Positions 22,866 to 30,572 of a stretch of 32,761 nt of DNA are shown piece after piece. Positions within the stretch are counted from its first letter, which is position 1, and the number at the start of each line of letters is the position of its first letter. Source of the stretch: Actinomycetes bacterium. Lineage in GTDB: Bacteria; Actinomycetota; Actinomycetes; Streptosporangiales; Streptosporangiaceae. The stretch is taken from positions 1 to 32,761 of the forward strand of contig JAOPYP010000487.1 of assembly GCA_025964635.1 (NCBI GenBank), in the 5' to 3' direction. The notes under the pieces are model-generated. The model had not been told where the DNA came from, searched no databases, and saw only the letters and a list, made by a program, of their open reading frames with translations. The position numbers and the translations under genes were made by a program.

Positions 22866-24026
22866 GTGCACTTCGGGCTCAGCGAGGATCAGGCCGCGGT
22901 CCGGGACAGCGTGCGCGGGTTCGCCCGGGACAAGCTCGCCCCCGGCTACCTGGAACGGGCCAAGTCGGATCAGTTCCCCTGGGACGCTCACCGGGAAATC
23001 GCGGGGCTGGGCGTGTTCGGGCTGCTGGCCGGCGAGGAGTTCAATCCGCTGCCCGCCGAGGATTTCGTCGCCGCGGGCCTGGCCGTGGAGGAACTCGCCT
23101 ACGCCGACTTCAACCTGGCCAACGCGGCCATCCCGGTCCTGCTGATGACCTCGCTCATCGCGCGGCACGCCGGCGAGGCGGTCCGGCAGCGCTGGCTGCG
23201 GCCACTGGTCGGGGGCGACGCGTATGTATGCCTGGGGCTGACCGAGCCCGGCTGCGGCTCGGACGTCACCGCGATCCAGACCACCGCCACCGCCACCGCG
23301 GACGGCTACCTGATCAGCGGTGAGAAGGCCTCGGTCACCATGCTCAGCCACGGTGACGCGATCATCGTGATCGCCCGGACCACGCGCGACGGCGAGACGC
23401 TGGGTCCCTCGGCGTTCCTGGTTCCGCTGGACGCCCCGGGGATCAGCAGATCCCCGCTGCAGGACACCGGCTGGACACCGATGGGCCGCGGCCTGCTGCA
23501 TCTCAACCGGGTCGAGGTGCCGGCGAGCGCCCTGCTCGGCACCGAGGGAGCCGCCTTCCGCAGCGTGCTCGGCGGGTTCGACTTCACCCGGCCCCTGCTC
23601 GCGCTGACCGGCATCGGCTGTGCCCAGGCCACGCTGGACGAGACCGCCGGCTACGTCAGCGAACGGCAGGCGTTCGGGACGCCGCTGGCCCGGTTCGAGG
23701 GCGTGTCGTTCCCGCTGGCCGAGCACGCGACCCACCTGGAGGCGGCCCGGCTGCTGTGCTACTCCGCGCTGTGGCATCGTTCGGCCGGGCAGCCGCACAC
23801 CGCGCTGGCCGCCATGACCAAGTGGTACGGCCCCTATCACGCCAGCCAGGCCATCCGGGACTGCCTGCTACTGCACGGCAACGTCGGGTACTCCGCCGAG
23901 TTCCCGCTGGAGCAGCGGATGCGGGACGTGCTGGCGGTGGAGATCGCCGACGGCACGGCCCAGATCCAGAAAATCATCATCGCGCGGGAGCTGTTCGGCC
24001 GGCAGTTCGTGCCCTACGGGCGCTGA
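22866..24026 (+). CDS. Acyl-CoA dehydrogenase
   Basis: 386-residue acyl-CoA dehydrogenase. N-terminal LSEDQAAVRDSVRGFARDKL, active-site loop VCLGLTEPGCGSDVTAIQT (about 120-138), ISGEKASVT, helical C-terminal domain with ERQAFGTPLARFEGVSF, and the terminal IADGTAQIQKIIIARELFG signature found in homotetrameric enzymes. GTG at 22866 follows GGGAGG. The acyl-CoA ligase follows 55 bp later, likely on the same transcript. A different subgroup from the pair at 6.7-9.3 kb, so it probably acts on another intermediate. Confidence 0.9.
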   Translation: MHFGLSEDQAAVRDSVRGFARDKLAPGYLERAKSDQFPWDAHREIAGLGVFGLLAGEEFNPLPAEDFVAAGLAVEELAYADFNLANAAIPVLLMTSLIARHAGEAVRQRWLRPLVGGDAYVCLGLTEPGCGSDVTAIQTTATATADGYLISGEKASVTMLSHGDAIIVIARTTRDGETLGPSAFLVPLDAPGISRSPLQDTGWTPMGRGLLHLNRVEVPASALLGTEGAAFRSVLGGFDFTRPLLALTGIGCAQATLDETAGYVSERQAFGTPLARFEGVSFPLAEHATHLEAARLLCYSALWHRSAGQPHTALAAMTKWYGPYHASQAIRDCLLLHGNVGYSAEFPLEQRMRDVLAVEIADGTAQIQKIIIARELFGRQFVPYGR

Positions 24027-24081
24027 CCAGCCCGGCTGCCACCGAGAGCCCCGCGACCACCGCACCGGGAGGGGAAAGCAG

Positions 24082-25713
24082 ATGCCGATCCGCGCAATGA
24101 CGCCGGAGCTGACCGGGCCCTACTACGAGCAGGGACTCTGGCGGCCCGAGACCCTGACTGACCTGCTGGACGCGCACGTCCGGCGCGCCCCCGGTGCGCT
24201 GGCCGTGGCCGACCAGCACGAGCGGCTGACGTACGCGGAGTTTGCCGAGCGGAGCGCCGCGTTCGCGGGCTGGCTTGTCTCCCGCGAGATCGAGCCGGGC
24301 TCGGTAGTGGCCATCCAGACCGGGAACCGGGTCTCCCTGGCCCTGGCCCATCTGGCCTGCAACCGCGCGGACCTGGTCTTCGTCCCGCTGTCCACGCACT
24401 GGCGGCGGACCGAGATGGAGAGCCTGCTGCGCCGGTCCGGGGTCAGCGTGCTGGTCCTGCCGCCCGCCACCGAGCAGACCGACTTCTTCGCCACCGTCAA
24501 CGCGATGCGCGGTGACCTGCCCCGGCTCCGTTTCGTGGGCGGCACCGACGGGCTGGCCGCGGACTTCGACTTCGACGCGGTGCTGAAGGCCGGCCCGGCG
24601 GCCCAGCATGGCCCGGCACCGGCTCGGCCGCGCCGGGCCGACGATCCCCGGTTCATCACCATCACCTCGGGCACCACGGACACGCCGAAGATGTCGCAGT
24701 GGACCGACAACAACCTGTCCTTCCTGCTCCGCGACTACGCCAGGGCGGTCGGGATGGGTCGCGGGGACGTGGCGGCGGCAATCGCGCCCGCCAACACCGG
24801 GGCGACCGGGTACCTGTTCCCGGTGCTCGCCCCGCTGCTGTGCGGGGCCGGGGCGGTGCTGCTGGAGGACTGGGGGCCGGAGGCCGCGCTGGACCTGCTG
24901 GAAGCGGAGCGGGCCACGCACGCCGCGGCCATCCCCACCCAGCTCGTGCGGATGCTGCAGGATCCCCGGATCGGGGCGCGGGACTTCGGCGCGGTCCGGG
25001 TCATCACCAGCGCCGGTGCCCCGCTGACCCCGGACACGGCCCAGCAGACTGAGGAGACGTTCGGGTGCGCGGTCACCACGGTGTACGGCAGCACCGACGG
25101 CGGGGTCATCACCGTGACCAGGACGACCGACCCGGTGGGCAAGCGGCGCACGACCGTGGGCCGGCCTATCCCGGGCGGCGAGGTCGTGCTGCGCGACCCG
25201 GTGGGCGAGCCGGTGCCGGCCGGCACGGCGGGCGAGGTGACCTGGCGGACCCCGACCAAGTCGTTCGGCTACCTGAACGACGATGAGCGCACCGGGGCCA
25301 TGTTCCGCGGCGACGGCTGGTTCTACTCCGGCGACCTGGGCAGCCTCGACGAGGACGGGTACCTGTCCATCACCGGGCGGAGCAAGGACCTGATCATCCG
25401 CGGCGGCCAGAACATCAGCCCGCTGGAGATCGAGCAGATCGTCGCGCGGCACGGGGCCGTGTCCGAGGTCGCCGTGGTCGGCATCCCCGACCCGGTGTTC
25501 GGGGAGCGGACCTGCGCCTGCGTGGTACTGCGGCCCGGGGTGGCGGGCCTGGGCCTGGACGAGCTGGCCGGGTACATGCGGGCCGAGGAGATCGCGCCGT
25601 ACAAGCTGCCCGAGCGGCTGGAGATCTTCGCCGAGCTGCCCCGGACAGCCGGCGGGAAGCTGAGCAAGGTGACGCTGCGCTCCGAGGTCGTGGAGCGGAT
25701 GGCGGCGCGGTAG
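24082..25713 (+). CDS. AMP-forming acyl-CoA synthetase with altered P-loop
   Basis: 543-residue ANL-family ligase. The phosphate-binding loop is TSGTTDTPK (195-203) where almost all relatives have TSGTTGxPK, so D200 replaces a conserved Gly. Other motifs are intact: TTVYGSTDGG (A5), WFYSGDLGSLDEDGYLSITGRSKDLIIRGGQNISPLEIE (A7-A8) and the catalytic Lys in TAGGKLSKV. ATG at 24082 follows GGGAGGGG. It lies between the dehydrogenase and the PaaX regulator on the + strand. It probably activates an aromatic or branched acid; the substitution may be a subfamily trait or affect ATP use. Confidence 0.9.
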   Translation: MPIRAMTPELTGPYYEQGLWRPETLTDLLDAHVRRAPGALAVADQHERLTYAEFAERSAAFAGWLVSREIEPGSVVAIQTGNRVSLALAHLACNRADLVFVPLSTHWRRTEMESLLRRSGVSVLVLPPATEQTDFFATVNAMRGDLPRLRFVGGTDGLAADFDFDAVLKAGPAAQHGPAPARPRRADDPRFITITSGTTDTPKMSQWTDNNLSFLLRDYARAVGMGRGDVAAAIAPANTGATGYLFPVLAPLLCGAGAVLLEDWGPEAALDLLEAERATHAAAIPTQLVRMLQDPRIGARDFGAVRVITSAGAPLTPDTAQQTEETFGCAVTTVYGSTDGGVITVTRTTDPVGKRRTTVGRPIPGGEVVLRDPVGEPVPAGTAGEVTWRTPTKSFGYLNDDERTGAMFRGDGWFYSGDLGSLDEDGYLSITGRSKDLIIRGGQNISPLEIEQIVARHGAVSEVAVVGIPDPVFGERTCACVVLRPGVAGLGLDELAGYMRAEEIAPYKLPERLEIFAELPRTAGGKLSKVTLRSEVVERMAAR

Positions 25714-25782
25714 GCGCGGGCGGCCCGGCCCCCGCCCGTAAAATGTGGGCCTGGTTGACCTGGGCGGATCGGAGAGGACCAC

Positions 25783-26649
25783 ATGGCTGCGCGGCGCACG
25801 CCGGGTGAGGGGACGGCCGAGCGCGGGCGGCCGCAGGTCAGCGCGGGCAGCGCGCGCTCGCAGCTGCTGACCGTGCTCGGCGAGCTGGTCATGCCCAACG
25901 GGAACTCGGTGTGGACCTCGTCGCTGCTGTACGTCCTCACCGGCCTGGGCATCGAGGAGCAGACCGCCCGGCAGGCCATCGCACGCGGCGCGGCGGCCGG
26001 CTGGATCACCCCGCACCGGCAGGGCCGCGAGGTGCAGTGGGAGCTGACCCCGGCCGGGCGGCGGCTGATCGACCAGGGCGCCGAGCGCGTCTACTCGATG
26101 AGCGGCGAGACACCGCCGTGGGACGGCAACTGGCTGATCCTGCTGGTCAGCATCCCGCAGCAGCAGCGCGCCGTGCGCAAGAAGCTGTACGCGGCGCTGA
26201 GCTGGGAGGGCTTCGGCAACCCCACGCCCGGGGTCTGGCTGTCACCGCACCCCGACCGCCAGGCCGGGGTGGAGCAGGTGATCGGCTCGCTCGGGCTCCG
26301 GGAGTCCACGCTGGCGTTCGTGGGCAGCTCGATGTCGATCGGGCTGCGGGACGAGGAGATCGTCCGGCGCGCGTGGGACCTGGACGAGGTGACCAGCGAG
26401 TACCAGCAGCTGCTGGTCCGGTTCAGCGGGCTGCAACCCGAGCCGGGCGACCCGCTGCTGTTCACCCACGTCCAGCTGGTCAGCGAGTGGCAGCGGTTCC
26501 CGTTCCTCGATCCGCAGCTGCCCGCCGAGCTGTGCCCGGACTGGATCGGGCGCCGTGCCGCCGTGGTGTTCCGGCAGCTGCGGGCCCAGTGGTACGACGA
26601 CGCCCAGGCGCGCTGGCGCGAGGTGGTCAAGGAGACATCACCCGCCTAG
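25783..26649 (+). CDS. PaaX-family transcriptional regulator
   Basis: 288-residue regulator of the PaaX family: N-terminal winged helix (ARSQLLTVLGELV, WTSSLLYVLTGLGIEEQTARQAIARGAAAGWI, about 23-75) followed by a central domain beginning DGNWLILLVSIPQQQRAVRKKLYAALSWEGFG and a C-terminal PaaX domain with HVQLVSEWQRFPFLDPQLP. PaaX represses phenylacetate catabolism in E. coli in response to phenylacetyl-CoA; relatives sense other acyl-CoAs. ATG at 25783 follows GGAGAGG. It may be the local regulator of the dehydrogenase-ligase genes upstream, or of the wider cluster. The effector is unknown. Confidence 0.92.
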   Translation: MAARRTPGEGTAERGRPQVSAGSARSQLLTVLGELVMPNGNSVWTSSLLYVLTGLGIEEQTARQAIARGAAAGWITPHRQGREVQWELTPAGRRLIDQGAERVYSMSGETPPWDGNWLILLVSIPQQQRAVRKKLYAALSWEGFGNPTPGVWLSPHPDRQAGVEQVIGSLGLRESTLAFVGSSMSIGLRDEEIVRRAWDLDEVTSEYQQLLVRFSGLQPEPGDPLLFTHVQLVSEWQRFPFLDPQLPAELCPDWIGRRAAVVFRQLRAQWYDDAQARWREVVKETSPA

Positions 26650-26662
26650 GGTGGCCCGGCGA

Positions 26663-27295
26663 TCAGACGCCGCGGGCGATGAAGGCCAGCAGCTGATCAG
26701 TGAGCTGCCGGGCGAACTGCCCGGGCACTCCGCGCAGCGGCCCTTGCGTGATCAGGACGGCCATGCCGTGGACGCTGGACCAGACGGGGTACTCCGCATC
26801 TGGCCGTCGCTCGGCCGGAAGAACCCCGGCCGTGACGAGCTCGTCGAGTCCCCGGCCGAGAAGCTGGAACGGCGTGGGCCGGTGCCCGTCGGCGGTATCG
26901 CCGGCGTACTCCAGATGCCTGGGCACCGCAAAGGCCGTCTCGAAGAGGCCCGTTTCCTGGGTCGCGAAGTCCAGGTAGGCAACCCCCAGCGCGCCGAGCC
27001 GGGCGATAGCCGCCTGCTTCGCGTCGCCGCCTCCGGGCACGGCCGCGACCTGCTCCAGCATCCGCCCGGCGAGCTGGTCCATGGCCGCGACACAGACCTC
27101 AGCCAGCAGGGCGTCTCGATCGGCGAAGTGACGGTAGGCGGCATTGGGCACGACGCCGACCCGGCGGGTGGCCTCACGGAGAACCACGGCATCGGGTCCC
27201 CCGGCCTGCGCGAGTTCCAGCCCGGCCGCGATCAGCGCGCTGCGGACCTGTCCCGCCGGCCGCCGGCGGGACGGAGGGTGTGGCGCGGCGATCAT
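26663..27295 (-). CDS. TetR-family regulator with WHG-type C-terminal domain
   Basis: 210-residue TetR regulator. Helix-turn-helix at about 14-60 (RSALIAAGLELAQAGG, then REATRRVGVVPNAAYRHFADRDALLAEV). The C-terminal part contains WSSVHGMAVLITQGPL, the WHG-type dimerisation/ligand domain common in actinobacteria. ATG at 27295 starts just before the HTH, with GAGG 8 nt upstream; the frame runs on over the intergenic region. Divergent from the carbonic anhydrase; three palindromic GTGGAC-N3-GTCCAC-type sites lie between them, so it likely represses both. Ends 13 bp from the convergent PaaX gene. Confidence 0.9.
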   Translation of the reverse strand: MIAAPHPPSRRRPAGQVRSALIAAGLELAQAGGPDAVVLREATRRVGVVPNAAYRHFADRDALLAEVCVAAMDQLAGRMLEQVAAVPGGGDAKQAAIARLGALGVAYLDFATQETGLFETAFAVPRHLEYAGDTADGHRPTPFQLLGRGLDELVTAGVLPAERRPDAEYPVWSSVHGMAVLITQGPLRGVPGQFARQLTDQLLAFIARGV

Positions 27296-27311
27296 GATGG
27301 CATCCTCACTG

Positions 27312-27326
27312 GTGGACAGCGTACAC
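27312..27326. promoter_or_regulatory. TetR operator candidate A
   Basis: GTGGACAGCGTACAC, one mismatch from GTGGAC-N3-GTCCAC, 17 bp upstream of the TetR start. It is embedded in a longer inverted repeat GGACAGCG-N5-CGCTGTCC (27314-27334). Confidence 0.5.
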
Positions 27327-27377
27327 CGCTGTCCGCCCGGGCTGGTGCAGGTCCGTCTGCGGCGAAGACCCCGCTTG

Positions 27378-27392
27378 GTGGACACTGTCCAC
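27378..27392. promoter_or_regulatory. TetR operator candidate B
   Basis: Perfect 15-bp palindrome GTGGACACTGTCCAC overlapping the -35 box of the carbonic anhydrase promoter. Confidence 0.7.
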
Positions 27393-27407
27393 TTCCCGGC
27401 GTATGGT
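27379..27407 (+). promoter_or_regulatory. Carbonic anhydrase promoter
   Basis: -35 TGGACA (27379-27384), 17-bp spacer, -10 TATGGT (27402-27407). Operators B and C cover the two hexamers. Confidence 0.6.
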
Positions 27408-27420
27408 GGACGGTGTCCAC
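27406..27420. promoter_or_regulatory. TetR operator candidate C
   Basis: GTGGACGGTGTCCAC, with perfect 6-bp arms. It starts at the end of the -10 box and covers the predicted transcription start; its centre is 28 bp from that of site B. Confidence 0.65.
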
Positions 27421-27443
27421 ATAATTCAGCTGGAGGCACCGTC

Positions 27444-27992
27444 ATGACCGGCACCGTCACCACCCTCACGGCCCGCAACGCCGACTTCGCGCAGCACAGC
27501 TTCGTCCCGGGCGCATCGATGATGCCCGCGCTCCAGACGATCGTCATCGGCTGCGTCGACCCCCGCGTCGACCCTGCCCACGTCCTCGGCCTCGCCAACG
27601 GGGAGGCCCTGGTCATCCGGAACGTCGGCGGCCGCTACACCCCGGCCGCGCTCCAGACGATGGCGACCCTGCGCCTGATCGCCCAGGCCGAAGGGGCGGG
27701 GACCGGGCCGGGGTGGAACCTGATCGTGCTGCAGCACACAGACTGCGGGATCACCCGGCTCGGCGGGCATCCCGGCCTCCTGGCCTCCACGTTCGGCATC
27801 GAGGAGGCGGATCTCCCCGCCAAGGCCGTCGGTGATCCCCGCGCCGCCGTCGCCGTCGATGTGGCAGCGATCAAGGACAACCCGTTCCTGCCTGCTGAGT
27901 TCATCGTGTCCGGCCTCGTGTACGACGTGCGCACCGGGCTTGTCGAGACGGTTGTCGCACCATCGCTGCTGCGGGCGAGCACCGCGGCATGA
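27444..27992 (+). CDS. Beta-class carbonic anhydrase
   Basis: 182-residue enzyme interconverting CO2 and bicarbonate. The zinc ligands of beta-carbonic anhydrases are visible: C37 within CVDPR (C-x-D-x-R dyad, D39/R41) and the H98-x2-C101 pair in QHTDCG. The NVGGRYTPAALQTMATL segment is also typical. ATG at 27444 has GGAGG (27432-27436) upstream; the open frame extends upstream into the regulatory region. It could supply bicarbonate for acyl-CoA carboxylases that consume propionyl-CoA or acetyl-CoA, but no carboxylase is present here. Likely repressed by the divergent TetR. Confidence 0.88.
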   Translation: MTGTVTTLTARNADFAQHSFVPGASMMPALQTIVIGCVDPRVDPAHVLGLANGEALVIRNVGGRYTPAALQTMATLRLIAQAEGAGTGPGWNLIVLQHTDCGITRLGGHPGLLASTFGIEEADLPAKAVGDPRAAVAVDVAAIKDNPFLPAEFIVSGLVYDVRTGLVETVVAPSLLRASTAA

Positions 27993-27993
27993 G

Positions 27994-28017
27994 CCGGGCT
28001 GCGGAGGCGCGGCCCGG
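27994..28017. terminator. Weak hairpin between convergent genes
   Basis: 6-bp arms CCGGGC / GCCCGG with a 12-nt loop, between the ends of the carbonic anhydrase and the CaiB-family gene. No T-run. Confidence 0.25.
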
Positions 28018-28035
28018 GGCGGCCAGCCGTACCCG

Positions 28036-29310
28036 CTAGCCCGTTTCGCCCGCCTGCAGGGCGTCGATGTCGTCCGGGCGGTAACCCAGCTCGCCCAGGA
28101 TCTCCCGGGTGTGCTGCCCGGCCCGGGGCGGTCCGGCGGCCCGGTGCCGCTGGGCGCCGTCGTAGCTGACCGGGGCGTCCACCGATTCCACTCCCGCGCC
28201 GTCGATCTCGACCCAGGCCCCCGCGGCCCGCGCCTGCGGGTCGGCGAGCACCTCGGCCGGGGTCTGCACCGGGGCCCAGAACACGTCGTGGTCCTCGAAG
28301 GCCTTCGCCCAGTCGGCCAGGGGCCGGGCCGCGAAGGCCTCGTCGAGGATCGCGATCACCTCGCGGCGGTTGCCGGCCAGGCTGCGCGGCGAGCCGAACC
28401 GCTCGTCGCCGAGCAGGTCGGGGCGCCCGATGGCGGCCAGCACCTTGGGCAGCTGGCGCGCGGCCTGCACGCCGACCAGGAAGAACCAGCGGCCGTCCGC
28501 CGCGGCGTAGGAGTTGTACATCGGGGTGGGGCAGTTGTCCCGCGGGTACGGCGGGCGCGGGCGGCCGCCCATGGCCGCCACGCCGAGTTCCCCGGCCAGT
28601 GCCCACATACCGGTACGCAGCAGTGACACGTCCACCATCCGGCCCCGGCCGGTCTGCTGCCGCTCGTGCAGGGCGGCCAGGATGCCGGCCACCCCGGTCA
28701 TCGCGGTGAACGTGTCACCGAGCCCCTGCATCAGCGGCGCCGGCGGCTCGCCCTGGGTGGTCATCTCGTGCGAGATCCCGGTCCGGGCGAAGAACGAGGC
28801 CAGGTCGTAGCCGGCCCGCTCCTGGTCCGGCCCGGTCCAGCCGTAGGCGGTCAGCGAGCAGAACACCAGCCGCGGGTAGCGGACCGCCACCTCGGCGGGA
28901 GACAGGCCCAGGCGGGTGAGCGCCGCCGGCCGGAGGTTGGTCAGCAGCACGTCCGCCGAGACCAGCAGGCGTCCCAGGACCTCACGTCCCCGCTCCGAGC
29001 GCACGTCGAGTTCGATGGACCGCTTGCCGCGGTTCGCCGAGGTGAACGCGCCGTTGGGGGCGTCAGGGTTGGCGCCCATCGAGCCCCAGATGTTGCGCAT
29101 CGGCTCGCCGCCAGGCGGCTCGACCTTCACGACGTCGGCGCCCCAGTCCGCGAGCACCCCGCCCGCGGCCGGCCCGGCCATCCAGTGCGCCAGCTCGACC
29201 ACCCGGACGCCGCGCAGCGGCGCGGGCGTCTCCGGCTCAGGCGGCGGCACGGCCTGCGGGTCAGCAGCCGGCTCAGGGGGCGCCGGGTCAGGTGGCGGGA
29301 CGGCGTTCAC
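28036..29310 (-). CDS. CaiB/BaiF-family CoA transferase
   Basis: 424-residue CoA-transferase family protein. A Pro-rich N-terminal tail (about 1-32) precedes LRGVRVVELAHWMAGPAAGGVLADWGADVVKVEPPGG. Candidate catalytic Asp is D199 in MQGLGDTFTAMTG. It lacks the His-Asp-Glu spacing of the racemase at 9338-10510. GTG at 29310 overlaps the P450 stop (GTGA), so it is coupled to the P450. The frame continues upstream over the P450 as a shadow. The pairing suggests it activates a P450-derived acid. Donor and acceptor are unknown. Confidence 0.88.
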   Translation of the reverse strand: MNAVPPPDPAPPEPAADPQAVPPPEPETPAPLRGVRVVELAHWMAGPAAGGVLADWGADVVKVEPPGGEPMRNIWGSMGANPDAPNGAFTSANRGKRSIELDVRSERGREVLGRLLVSADVLLTNLRPAALTRLGLSPAEVAVRYPRLVFCSLTAYGWTGPDQERAGYDLASFFARTGISHEMTTQGEPPAPLMQGLGDTFTAMTGVAGILAALHERQQTGRGRMVDVSLLRTGMWALAGELGVAAMGGRPRPPYPRDNCPTPMYNSYAAADGRWFFLVGVQAARQLPKVLAAIGRPDLLGDERFGSPRSLAGNRREVIAILDEAFAARPLADWAKAFEDHDVFWAPVQTPAEVLADPQARAAGAWVEIDGAGVESVDAPVSYDGAQRHRAAGPPRAGQHTREILGELGYRPDDIDALQAGETG

Positions 29311-30494
29311 CGGGACACCAGGAATTCCACCCGCTCCGGCCCCCGGGTCTGACCGCCGCTCCACTCGATCCCGCCTGGGCCGGCCAGGCGGAACTCGGGC
29401 ATGACCCGCAGCCACTCCTCGAGGGTGACCCGCAGCTCCAGGCGGGCCAGGTTGGAGCCCAGGCAGCGATGACCGCCGGACCCGAAGGTCAGATGGCGGT
29501 TGCGCTTGCGATCGATCCTGATCTCGTCCGGGTCCTCGAACACGTCCGGGTCGCGGTTGGCCGCCGCGAACGCGAGCAGCACCCGCTCGCCCGCGCCGAC
29601 CCGGCGGCCGTCCAGATCGGCCTCCTCCCTGGCGATCCGGCCCACGCTCACCGGCGCGTAGACACGGAGGAACTCCTCCGCAGCGGTGTCGATCAGGCCC
29701 GGGTCCGCCACCAGGCGGCGGCGGTCCTCGTCGTGGGTGGCCAGGTGCCACAGGCTGGAACCGATCGCGCTCCAGGTGGTGTCGGCGCCCGCGATCAGGA
29801 TGAGGAACGCCGAGCCGATCTGGTGCTTACGCGACAGCGGCACGCCGTCGATGGCCGCACCCGCCAGGTACGTGATGAGGTCGTCACGCGGCTCGGCTTC
29901 CCGCTCGTCCAGCAGCCCGCCGAGGTAGGCCAGGATCTCGCCGACCACCTGGGCCCGGACCGCCTGGTCCTTGGGGCCGATCCGGATCATCCTGATCATC
30001 CAGTCGGTGAACTGCTCGCCGGGCGGCACACCGAGCATTGTGGTCAGCACCGCGATGGTCAGCCCCTGGGCGAAGTCGGTCACCGCGTCCCCGCCGCCGC
30101 GGGCGGCCAGCCCGGCGGCCAGTTCCCGGGCCCGGTCCCGGATGAACGGCTCGAACGCCGCGATCCGCTTGGGCAGGAAGTACGGCATCAGCACGTCACG
30201 GTGCAGCTTGTGCTGCGGCGGATCCGAGGTCAGCGGGGGCAGGAACAGCCCGCCCGCCGACTCCAGCGGGCCGGCTACCTCCACCGCGCGCGACGAGAAC
30301 CGCTCCCCGTCGCGGGCGGTCTCCCTGACCGTGTCGTAGCGCACCGGCATCCACGAGCCGCCCCACTGGCCCGAGTGCGCGACCGGGCATCCGGCCGCCC
30401 GCATGGCCGACCAGGTGGCGTACGGGTCGGCGCGGAAGCCAGGCGAGAAGATGTCATAACCATCGTGGCCGTCCTCGGCAGGCTGACTGCTCAT
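29307..30494 (-). CDS. Cytochrome P450 monooxygenase
   Basis: 395-residue P450, paralogous to the one at 18781-20031. Visible: HKLHRDVLMPYFLP, I helix ILIAGADTTWSAIG, EEFLRVYAP, and heme loop FGSGGHRCLGSNLARLE with Cys344 as heme ligand. ATG at 30494 has no ribosome site, and the predicted transcription start coincides with it, so the mRNA is probably leaderless. Divergent from the crotonase-fold gene at 30573 and coupled to the CoA transferase downstream. Redox partners are not encoded nearby. Confidence 0.92.
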   Translation of the reverse strand: MSSQPAEDGHDGYDIFSPGFRADPYATWSAMRAAGCPVAHSGQWGGSWMPVRYDTVRETARDGERFSSRAVEVAGPLESAGGLFLPPLTSDPPQHKLHRDVLMPYFLPKRIAAFEPFIRDRARELAAGLAARGGGDAVTDFAQGLTIAVLTTMLGVPPGEQFTDWMIRMIRIGPKDQAVRAQVVGEILAYLGGLLDEREAEPRDDLITYLAGAAIDGVPLSRKHQIGSAFLILIAGADTTWSAIGSSLWHLATHDEDRRRLVADPGLIDTAAEEFLRVYAPVSVGRIAREEADLDGRRVGAGERVLLAFAAANRDPDVFEDPDEIRIDRKRNRHLTFGSGGHRCLGSNLARLELRVTLEEWLRVMPEFRLAGPGGIEWSGGQTRGPERVEFLVSR

Positions 30495-30501
30495 GACCAA
30501 A

Positions 30502-30530
30502 AGTCTACAGAGATTGAGACTCGATGTCGA
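30502..30530 (-). promoter_or_regulatory. Promoter of the P450-CoA transferase operon
   Basis: Minus strand: -35 TCGACA (30530-30525), 17-bp spacer, -10 TAGACT (30507-30502). The expected start point is at the P450 ATG (30494). Confidence 0.6.
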
Positions 30531-30542
30531 GGCGTGTAGAGT
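30514..30542 (+). promoter_or_regulatory. Promoter of the crotonase-fold gene
   Basis: -35 TTGAGA (30514-30519), 17-bp spacer, -10 TAGAGT (30537-30542). It interlocks with the minus-strand promoter. The palindrome CTCGATGTCGAG (30520-30531) lies in the shared core and could be an operator controlling both. Confidence 0.6.
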
Positions 30543-30572
30543 ATCGTCTGGCGGAGGAACGGGAGGCGGAAC

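Noticed and set aside
21434..23323. 629-codon + strand frame across the ligase start, thioesterase and dehydrogenase
   Set aside because: It crosses two operator/promoter regions and three real genes in other frames and has no domain signature.
25751..25760. Possible fifth TCAAC-N6-GTTGA site upstream of the PaaX gene
   Set aside because: Only a single GTTGAC half-site is present; the partner half is missing.
27527..27665. Repeated CGCGCTCCAGACGAT within the carbonic anhydrase gene
   Set aside because: Two short coding copies (ALQT in both) are explained by biased codon use; no regulatory arrangement.
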